Source of the DNA: an uncultured Clostridia bacterium
Lineage (GTDB): Bacteria > Bacillota > Clostridia > Oscillospirales > Ruminococcaceae
Direction: 5' to 3'
Length of the DNA stretch: 33,872 nt
Assembly (NCBI GenBank): GCA_947631445.1
Contig: CANRLN010000019.1
Coordinates: forward strand, 1-33,872
This document shows, piece after piece, positions 25,459-31,573 of this stretch. Below the pieces are notes generated by a model that worked only from the letters and a program-made list of their open reading frames with translations, ran no database searches and was not told the origin of the DNA. A program made the translations under genes and the position numbers. Numbering within the stretch: position 1 is the first letter of the stretch; every line of letters starts with the position of its first letter.

Positions 25459-26895
25459 ATGAATAGCGATTTTAACAATTACAATGATTATAACAATGAT
25501 GAAAACGAAAATAATACAAATGAATTTGGAGTATACAATAAAGACAAGGCAAACGAATATTGTTTTAATCCCCCAAAGGATAAAAAACAAAACAAAAAGC
25601 CAAACAAAGCACTTAAGGTTCTTATGGCTCTTGCAGGCTGTTCTATAGTAAGTGTTACATCTATTGTTGGCTACTCAATTGCAACCGGAGGAAACGGAAA
25701 ACTTATCAAAGCGGGCAGTGACGTTTCTCAGTCAACTTCGGAATCTTCTTCAAAGAAATCCGAAACAAGCAGTATCCCGGTGGAACAAAATACCGCTAAA
25801 CGTACCGACCTTCCAACCATAAGCCAGCTTTCCACCCCCAGCGATGCAATGACAATCCCCGATATTGTAGACAAGGTTTCACCGTCGGTTGTTGGTGTAT
25901 CCTGTCTGCTTAACAACGGCACGGCAACCGGAACAGGAATAATTTTAAGCAGTGACGGCTATATTGTCACTAATGCTCATGTTATTTCGGGAGCTAAGGC
26001 TATATCGGTTGTTCTTCCCGAAAATTACTATAAAGATGAACAAAGTGACAGTTCAAGCAATAATAAGAATGATAATAGTGATGAAAAATACACATATGAG
26101 GCAACCCTTATCGGTTCGGATACCCAAACGGATATAGCAGTTCTTAAAATAGAAAAAACAGGTCTTACTCCTGCCGAAATCGGCAAAAGTTCGGATATTG
26201 TGGTCGGCGAAGCCGCTATTGTTATAGGAAACCCCTTGGGATTTGACCTTTCGGGTACTGTAACCTCTGGCATTATCTCAGCCACCGACCGTAAGCTTAC
26301 AATTGAAGAAAAAACCATGAATTTAATCCAAACTGACGCTTCTATAAACAGCGGTAACTCAGGTGGTCCTCTTATCAACGCATATGGTCAGATTATCGGC
26401 ATTACTTCCGCAAAGGTAAGTTCAACCTATGGCGAGGGTCTTGGATTTGCAATTCCGGTTGACGAGGCTCTTCCTATTATAAAAGATTTGATGGAATATG
26501 GCTATGTTACCGGCAGACCTACCCTTGGAATTTCGGGCGAAGATGTAACCGAAATATATGCACAGTTCTATAATATTCCTCAGGGATTTATTATAAGAAG
26601 CGTTGAAGATGACAGTGCAGCCCAAAAAGCAGGACTTAAGGTGGGCGATGTGGTTATTGGAATCAACGGCGAGCTTATTGAAAGTGTTTCTGAATTTAAT
26701 GATATAAAATCTAAATTTTCTGCAGGGGATACAATCACAGTTTCGGTATATCGTGACGGCGAAATTTCCGATAAGGAAGTAACTCTTGGCGAGGACCGTT
26801 CGGCAATTGAAAGCTCCTCTCAGGTAGAGCAGGAACAAACACAGCCACAAAATCCATTTGAACAATACTACAATCAATTTGATTTTGGCAACTAA
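25459..26895 (+). CDS. htrA: Membrane-anchored HtrA-like serine protease with PDZ domain
   Basis: A DegP/HtrA family surface protease, used for protein quality control under envelope stress. The 478-residue protein has an Asn/Asp-rich cytoplasmic N-terminus (1-50), one membrane segment (about 52-75), a Ser-rich linker (90-110), a trypsin-like domain and a PDZ domain (about 350-445). The catalytic triad is His174 (TNAHVI), Asp225 (TDIAVL) and Ser301 (GNSGGP). A Ser/Asn/Asp-rich insertion (196-209) sits between His and Asp, and the C-terminus is Gln-rich. The ATG at 25459 has GGAGG 8 bases upstream; the in-frame TTG at 25444 is part of the ribosome binding site. Confidence 0.93.
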   Translation: MNSDFNNYNDYNNDENENNTNEFGVYNKDKANEYCFNPPKDKKQNKKPNKALKVLMALAGCSIVSVTSIVGYSIATGGNGKLIKAGSDVSQSTSESSSKKSETSSIPVEQNTAKRTDLPTISQLSTPSDAMTIPDIVDKVSPSVVGVSCLLNNGTATGTGIILSSDGYIVTNAHVISGAKAISVVLPENYYKDEQSDSSSNNKNDNSDEKYTYEATLIGSDTQTDIAVLKIEKTGLTPAEIGKSSDIVVGEAAIVIGNPLGFDLSGTVTSGIISATDRKLTIEEKTMNLIQTDASINSGNSGGPLINAYGQIIGITSAKVSSTYGEGLGFAIPVDEALPIIKDLMEYGYVTGRPTLGISGEDVTEIYAQFYNIPQGFIIRSVEDDSAAQKAGLKVGDVVIGINGELIESVSEFNDIKSKFSAGDTITVSVYRDGEISDKEVTLGEDRSAIESSSQVEQEQTQPQNPFEQYYNQFDFGN

Positions 26896-26902
26896 AATTA
26901 GC

Positions 26903-26937
26903 TTATGAGATAATATTACATTATCTTTTTCATAAGA
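26903..26937 (+). repeat. Interrupted inverted repeat just after htrA
   Basis: CTTATGA pairs with TCATAAG and, inside it, GATAAT pairs with ATTATC followed by TTTTT. The inner hairpin with its T run could act as a first, weak terminator ahead of the stronger one at 26951. Confidence 0.5.
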
Positions 26938-26950
26938 CACCTCCTTCTGC

Positions 26951-26982
26951 AAAGCGGTCAAGCAATTGACCGCTTTGTTTTT
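26951..26982 (+). terminator. Terminator of htrA
   Basis: AAAGCGGTCAA (26951-26961) and TTGACCGCTTT (26966-26976) pair perfectly around a GCAA loop and are followed by GTTTTT. Confidence 0.92.
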
Positions 26983-27054
26983 AATTTAGTAAAGTTTCAA
27001 AAATAAGTTTTCCTATAAAAAAATTGATTTGTGTGAAAAAAAGTTAAAAAACTA

Positions 27055-27083
27055 TTGACAATTTTTTAAAAATATGATATAAT
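27055..27083 (+). promoter_or_regulatory. Distal promoter of the third dockerin gene
   Basis: TTGACA (27055-27060), 17 bases, then TATAAT (27078-27083) with extended -10 TGA. It would give a leader of about 255 bases. A GGAG-CTTG-CTCC hairpin at 27100-27111, with a stable-type tetraloop, lies close to the transcript start. Confidence 0.8.
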
Positions 27084-27233
27084 ATATACATGGTAGGTTG
27101 GAGCTTGCTCCGATATTTTATTATTTTAGTAGTTTTTATAAACTTCTATTAAAAATGACAATATATAAATTTTAGCATTTTATAAAAAAACGCAAAAATT
27201 GTAATAATTATAAAAAAAAATTAAATTTGAATA

Positions 27234-27263
27234 TTGCAATTATTTTTTTTATTGTAATATAAT
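27234..27263 (+). promoter_or_regulatory. Possible proximal promoter of the third dockerin gene
   Basis: TTGCAA (27234-27239) and TATAAT (27258-27263) are 18 bases apart. Just after it, AGAACGT and ACGTTCT (27270-27287) form a hairpin with an AAAA loop followed by TGTTTT, which may act as an attenuator in the leader. The stretch 27112-27233 is AT-rich with nothing else recognisable. Confidence 0.5.
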
Positions 27264-27344
27264 TATTATAGAACGTAAAAACGTTCTTGTTTTATTCTAT
27301 TTATTGTAGGTGTGAAGACTAAAAGAAACAGGAAGGTGAAGTAT

Positions 27345-28151
27345 ATGAAAATTTTTAAAAATGCAATCGCTGTGACTCTTTGCGGTGCTGTTTTGTCGGG
27401 TAGTGCTTTTTCGGCTTTTGCAGACAACGGCGAAGGTGACCGTATTAGTTTTAAGGACAAAAAGGAAATTGCCCTTGGTGATGTCGACAGGGACGGAAAG
27501 ATTACTACCGACGATGCCCTTTTGCAATTAAAAAAAATTGTGGAACTTGAGGAACTGCACGGCGTAGCAAGCTGTGTTGCGGATATTGATGGGGACGGAA
27601 AGGTTACTGCCGATGACGCTTTAGCGGTTCTTAAAAATGTAGTTGGACTTTCGGACGACCTTGGCAAGGGAACTCTTTTGCAAGCAGATTTTAAGGCAAC
27701 CGAAAGAAACAAGGACTTTGTTATTCCTTATGCCGAAATTGAAAATTACAAAACACTTACGGTTGTTGTTGACCTTAACCAAATCGACAATCTTGTTGGG
27801 GTTTGCCTTGATAACGGTGCAATTGGTTTTGACAACACGGAAAATGACGGTCAGTGGGCAACTCCGCTTGAGTATCAGTGGAGCTATGCTAATTTTTATA
27901 ACGAAATTTATAGTAACATTGAAAAGAAATACAAAGAAAAATATGGAGATGAGTATGAAAAACGTAAAAAAGAATTTAGAGAAGAAATAGAAAAAGAAGC
28001 AACAGCCGAATACAAAGAAAAATACAAAAATGTTTCATTCCATATAGATATCGACCTTTCCACTGTGGTTAAAGATAAAGAAATTTTTGTTCAATATTGG
28101 TGGAGAGATACGGAAAGTAATGGCATTACCTATACTTTCTTTGCAAGATAA
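27345..28151 (+). CDS. Secreted dockerin protein with unrecognised C-terminal domain
   Basis: The 268-residue protein has a signal peptide (about 1-27, AFSAFA) and a type I dockerin with repeats DVDRDGKITTDDAL (46-59) and DIDGDGKVTADDAL (80-93). A 160-residue domain that I do not recognise follows. That domain has hydrophobic strands rich in aromatics (TLTVVVDLNQI, LEYQWSYANFY, FVQYWWRD), interrupted by a Lys/Glu-rich probable helix (about 190-228). The strand pattern and exposed Trp and Tyr would fit a carbohydrate-binding beta-sandwich, but this is only a guess. The ATG at 27345 has AAGGTG upstream; an in-frame ATG at 27312 would place a basic tail before the signal peptide. Confidence 0.82.
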   Translation: MKIFKNAIAVTLCGAVLSGSAFSAFADNGEGDRISFKDKKEIALGDVDRDGKITTDDALLQLKKIVELEELHGVASCVADIDGDGKVTADDALAVLKNVVGLSDDLGKGTLLQADFKATERNKDFVIPYAEIENYKTLTVVVDLNQIDNLVGVCLDNGAIGFDNTENDGQWATPLEYQWSYANFYNEIYSNIEKKYKEKYGDEYEKRKKEFREEIEKEATAEYKEKYKNVSFHIDIDLSTVVKDKEIFVQYWWRDTESNGITYTFFAR

Positions 28152-28162
28152 TTAAATTATAC

Positions 28163-28207
28163 AATCCCTTTTTGTTTGCAGAACAGACAAGCAAAAGGGG
28201 ATTTTTG
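28163..28207 (+). terminator. Terminator of the third dockerin gene
   Basis: AATCCC...TTTGC and GCAAA...GGGGATT form an imperfect stem around an 11-base loop, followed by TTTTTG, about 12 bases after the stop. Confidence 0.75.
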
Positions 28208-28278
28208 TTTTAATCTGTATTAAATTATTCTTTCATTGGTTTATTATAAATAACGTTGTTTACAAAAAATTCATAAAT

Positions 28279-28295
28279 ACAGTATGAAATACTGT
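28279..28295. promoter_or_regulatory. Operator-like inverted repeat abutting the leuA-region -35
   Basis: ACAGTAT (28279-28285) and ATACTGT (28289-28295) form a perfect repeat around GAA. The right arm shares its last base with the TTGACA -35, a position typical of repressor sites. Confidence 0.5.
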
Positions 28296-28323
28296 TGACA
28301 AATTGATTTTTTTGTGCTATAAT
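28295..28323 (+). promoter_or_regulatory. Promoter of the T-box / acidic protein / leuA unit
   Basis: TTGACA (28295-28300), 17 bases, TATAAT (28318-28323), with extended -10 TGC. Transcription would begin near 28330, at the 5' edge of the T-box leader. Confidence 0.92.
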
Positions 28324-28329
28324 ATATAA

Positions 28330-28612
28330 AAATAGTGAAAGGCTTTGACGGGAAAAAAGCAGAGCGAATCCGACTTTCAGAGAGCGTTTGGTTGGTGCAA
28401 AAACGTAGCAGTGCTTTGTCATAACTCATCTCCGAGCTGGCTGGGTGAAATTTATTATGTTTAAGTAGTTCAGTCCGTTTGTCGCACGTTACAGCGAAGG
28501 GTATTTTTTTTGATACCCCAAAGGCACGGGTTTTTTCCGTGTGAATCAGAGTGGTACCACGGGTCTTTATGCTCGTCTCTTAAAATTTTAATTTAAGAGA
28601 CGGGCTTTTTTG
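28330..28612 (+). ncRNA. Leucine T-box riboswitch with terminator
   Basis: A tRNA-sensing leader. Stem I has the distal AGAGAG and GTTGGTGCAA elements (about 28379-28399). The likely specifier is CTC (28425-28427), followed by ATC and GAGCTG in the usual context. Stem III is probably the GGGTAT/ATACCC hairpin near 28499-28518. The T-box AGAGTGGTACCACGGG (28548-28563) carries UGGU, which would pair with an ACCA tRNA end, and CCGTG/CACGG forms the antiterminator. A 14-pair terminator (28571-28584 with 28592-28605, then six T) follows. A CUC specifier plus discriminator A fits tRNA-Leu and the downstream leuA. Confidence 0.93.
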
Positions 28613-28656
28613 CAAATTTTTTGAAATTTTTTACTGTTGAACAAGGAGGGATATAC

Positions 28657-29601
28657 TTGCTTATTTTAGTTGATAGCATGAAAATAATTAATACGGAAAA
28701 CTATGTTACTTTTGAAGTTTCCAAATTGGGAGATTTCTGGGCGGTTGAAGCGGTTGACAATTGTTCTAACCACACACAGATAAAAATTACGTCTGACCGT
28801 AACAAGGCAAAAACTATTTTGCGTGGAATATATAAATTTATGACGCAATATTCCGAGGCAATAGAAATAATTGAAATTGATGGCAATATTAGCATTAAAG
28901 AATTTGAATCGGAGGATTTGGAAACAGAAACCGAATCGCTTGAGGAAAAATTGTTTGAAGAATGGAAAAGTTTTTTGTGCGATAATAAAAATGTCACATT
29001 TTTGGATAAACTTAAGAAGGTTAAGAGATTTTTTAATCTTAAGGACAATGACAATTCAGAATTTAGCAGTGTTGTAAATTCCGCTATTCGCAGAAAAATC
29101 ATTGGAAAGAATGAACAGAACGATATTATAAGAAAAATATTGGTTAATATAATTGACTTTGACAATGATAATTTTTTTGATGATGATTTAGACGATGAAG
29201 AATATTTTAATAATTTAGATGATGAAGAATACCTTGATGATTTAGATGAATTTTATGAAGAAGATGATGATTTTAGCTTTAAAATGCCCTTTGATTTGAA
29301 TTTGAAAGGCTTGCTTGACGATTATTTAAGTAATAGTGAAAATGGTAAAGATGATTCTAAGCAGGGTAAAGAAGATAATAAAAAAACTGAAGATAAACCT
29401 GTTAATGAACAAAGTCTTGAAGAATTATTTTCCAGCTTTAAAGATAGCAGAAAACAGAGTGAGGGTATTAGTAAAAACGTTGAAAAAACCCTTGGTACAA
29501 TAGGGGGAATTTTAGAAAATCTTAATAATTTCAATAATCTTAAGGATTTTGAGGATAAAAATAAGGGAAAAGATAGTAATAATGACAACAAAGACAAATA
29601 A
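28657..29601 (+). CDS. Unrecognised acidic protein between the leucine T-box and leuA
   Basis: I do not recognise this 314-residue protein. Residues 1-85 look like a compact alpha/beta domain (VTFEVSKLGDFWAVEAVDN, then a helix RNKAKTILRGIYKFM). A mixed helical region follows, then a strongly acidic stretch (168-205) with an imperfect repeat of LDDEEYFNN / LDDEEYLDD. The C-terminus is polar, rich in Lys, Asp and Asn, with one weakly hydrophobic segment (TLGTIGGILENL). There is no signal peptide. The start is taken as the TTG at 28657, 7 bases after AAGGAGGG; the next ATG (28678) lacks a good ribosome binding site. leuA starts 32 bases downstream, so both should be induced by leucine starvation. 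Confidence 0.75.
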   Translation: MLILVDSMKIINTENYVTFEVSKLGDFWAVEAVDNCSNHTQIKITSDRNKAKTILRGIYKFMTQYSEAIEIIEIDGNISIKEFESEDLETETESLEEKLFEEWKSFLCDNKNVTFLDKLKKVKRFFNLKDNDNSEFSSVVNSAIRRKIIGKNEQNDIIRKILVNIIDFDNDNFFDDDLDDEEYFNNLDDEEYLDDLDEFYEEDDDFSFKMPFDLNLKGLLDDYLSNSENGKDDSKQGKEDNKKTEDKPVNEQSLEELFSSFKDSRKQSEGISKNVEKTLGTIGGILENLNNFNNLKDFEDKNKGKDSNNDNKDK

Positions 29602-29633
29602 TTAATTATATATTAATAAAGGAGGATATTTTA

Positions 29634-31304
29634 GTGGAAAACGTAAAGAAATATCAAGTGGGTTATTTTATGCCCCCTGAACCTTGCTATGATTGGGTGA
29701 AAAAAGACCATATCGACAAAGCACCTTTATGGTGTTCAGTGGATTTGCGTGATGGAAATCAGGCTCTTATTGTGCCAATGTCTTTGGAAGAAAAGCTTGA
29801 ATTTTTTAAGGTTCTTGTTGAGATTGGTTTTAAAGAGATAGAAATTGGTTTTCCAGCTGCAAGCGAAACGGAATATGAATTTTGCCGAACTCTTATAGAA
29901 CAAAATCTTATTCCTGATGATGTTACCATTCAGGTTCTCACTCAAGCAAGAGAACATATTATCAAGAAAACCTTTGAGGCTCTTAAAGGCTGTAAATCGG
30001 CGGTTGTACATCTTTATAATTCAACTTCGTTGGCACAACGTGAGCAGGTTTTTAGAAAATCCAAAGAGGAAATTGTTGATATTGCCGTAAAGGGTGCAAA
30101 ACTTTTAAACGAATATAAAGAAAAGACAGAGGGTAATTTTATTTTTGAATACTCTCCAGAAAGTTTTACAGGAACAGAACCGGAATTTGCTCTTGAGATA
30201 TGCAACGCTGTTATCGACCAGTGGAAACCAACCGCCGACAAAAAGGTTATTATAAACCTGCCGGCAACGGTTGAGATGAGTTCTCCCCATGTCTATGCAA
30301 GTCAGATTGAATATATGAGCAAAAACCTGCATGACAGAGAGAATGTAATTGTTTCGCTCCACCCACATAACGACCGTGGTTGCGGTATTGCAGATGCTGA
30401 ACTTGGAATTCTTGCGGGAGCAGACAGAATTGAGGGAACTTGTTTTGGAAACGGCGAGAGAACCGGAAATGTTGATATAATCACTCTTGCAATGAATATG
30501 TTTTCACACGGTGTTGACCCCAAACTTGATTTTTCAAATATGCCAAAACTTGTTGAGGTTTATGAACGTGTGACAAGAATGAAAGTAAATGAACGTTCTC
30601 CTTATTCGGGTTCGCTTGTGTTTGCAGCGTTTTCGGGTTCACATCAGGACGCTATCGCAAAGGGCATGAAATATAGGCAGGAAAAACATCAAGAACTTTG
30701 GAATGTGCCATATCTTCCACTTGACCCACATGATGTTGGTAGGGAATATGATGGTGATGTTATAAGAATAAACAGTCAGTCGGGTAAGGGCGGAATAGGT
30801 TTCCTGCTTGCCCAGCAGTACGGCTATGACCTGCCCGCTAAAATGCGTGAGGATTTCGGATATACTGTTAAGGATATTTCCGACAAGGCACACAAAGAAC
30901 TCAGCCCCAGCGAAGTGTATAAAATCTTCTGTGATACATATCTTAACAAAGAGGATAAAGTCAGCGTTAAAGAAGCACATTTTGTTCAAAAAGGCGATGG
31001 AGTAATTCAAGGAAATGTCACAGCAACGGTTGAGGGTAGAAAAGTGTTTACCTATTCGGCAGACGGTAGCGGTCGCCTTGACTCGGTTACAAATGCTCTT
31101 GAAAATGCCATAGGCAAGAATGTTAATGTGGAAGAATATACAGAACACGCTTTAAGTGAAGGTAGCAACAGTCTTGCAGTTTCCTATGTTTGCATTTCTG
31201 TGGACGGCAAGAAATACTGGGGAGCAGGTCAGCACCCAGATATTATAGATTCTTCCGTTAAGGCTCTTGTTTCGGCTATCAATCGTATGCTTGAAGATAA
31301 ATAA
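29634..31304 (+). CDS. leuA: 2-isopropylmalate synthase, long form
   Basis: LeuA condenses acetyl-CoA with 2-ketoisovalerate in the first committed step of leucine synthesis. The 556-residue length and N-terminus fit the yeast-like long class. The catalytic TIM barrel shows VDLRDGNQAL (metal-binding Asp, catalytic Arg), GFKEIEIGFPAASETE and SLHPHNDRGCGIA (metal His pair). A C-terminal regulatory domain (about 430-556) probably gives leucine feedback. The start is a GTG, 8 bases after AAAGGAGG. It is downstream of a leucine T-box and the acidic-protein gene, and is followed by a terminator. Confidence 0.96.
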   Translation: MENVKKYQVGYFMPPEPCYDWVKKDHIDKAPLWCSVDLRDGNQALIVPMSLEEKLEFFKVLVEIGFKEIEIGFPAASETEYEFCRTLIEQNLIPDDVTIQVLTQAREHIIKKTFEALKGCKSAVVHLYNSTSLAQREQVFRKSKEEIVDIAVKGAKLLNEYKEKTEGNFIFEYSPESFTGTEPEFALEICNAVIDQWKPTADKKVIINLPATVEMSSPHVYASQIEYMSKNLHDRENVIVSLHPHNDRGCGIADAELGILAGADRIEGTCFGNGERTGNVDIITLAMNMFSHGVDPKLDFSNMPKLVEVYERVTRMKVNERSPYSGSLVFAAFSGSHQDAIAKGMKYRQEKHQELWNVPYLPLDPHDVGREYDGDVIRINSQSGKGGIGFLLAQQYGYDLPAKMREDFGYTVKDISDKAHKELSPSEVYKIFCDTYLNKEDKVSVKEAHFVQKGDGVIQGNVTATVEGRKVFTYSADGSGRLDSVTNALENAIGKNVNVEEYTEHALSEGSNSLAVSYVCISVDGKKYWGAGQHPDIIDSSVKALVSAINRMLEDK

Positions 31305-31311
31305 TATATAG

Positions 31312-31340
31312 GTTTGGGGAAAATTTCCCCAAACTTTTTT
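31312..31340 (+). terminator. Terminator of leuA
   Basis: GTTTGGGGA (31312-31320) pairs with TCCCCAAAC (31326-31334) around AAATT, followed by six T. Confidence 0.92.
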
Positions 31341-31477
31341 ATTTTGAAAAATTAATTACATTTCTTTTGCTTTATGTTCCTCGCCTATGGCATATATATT
31401 TAATAGAGGATTAAAAGGCGGTAGCTCTTAAAATAATTTATAAAATTTAAAAAATTTTAAATAAATTTCAAAAATGT

Positions 31478-31506
31478 TTGACAAATATTATTTAGTATGC
31501 TATAAT
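31478..31506 (+). promoter_or_regulatory. Promoter of purL
   Basis: TTGACA (31478-31483), 17 bases, TATAAT (31501-31506) with extended -10 TGC. The leader of about 60 bases has a weak TGGCA/TGCCA hairpin (about 31520-31537). The preceding 31341-31477 is AT-rich with no feature I can name. Confidence 0.92.
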
Positions 31507-31573
31507 AGTATTATGATTATGGCAAAACTATATGCCAAAAATTAAAACTGTAAAAATTAAGGAGTTGTCGCTA

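Noticed and set aside
29160-29280. Tandem DNA repeat in the acidic protein gene
   Set aside because: The LDDEEY repeat occurs only about twice with many differences; it is better read as low-complexity acidic sequence than as a repeat element.
31341-31573. Purine riboswitch or PurR box upstream of purL
   Set aside because: Only a 5-bp hairpin is present, without the conserved three-way junction sequences, and no clear PurBox pair could be identified.
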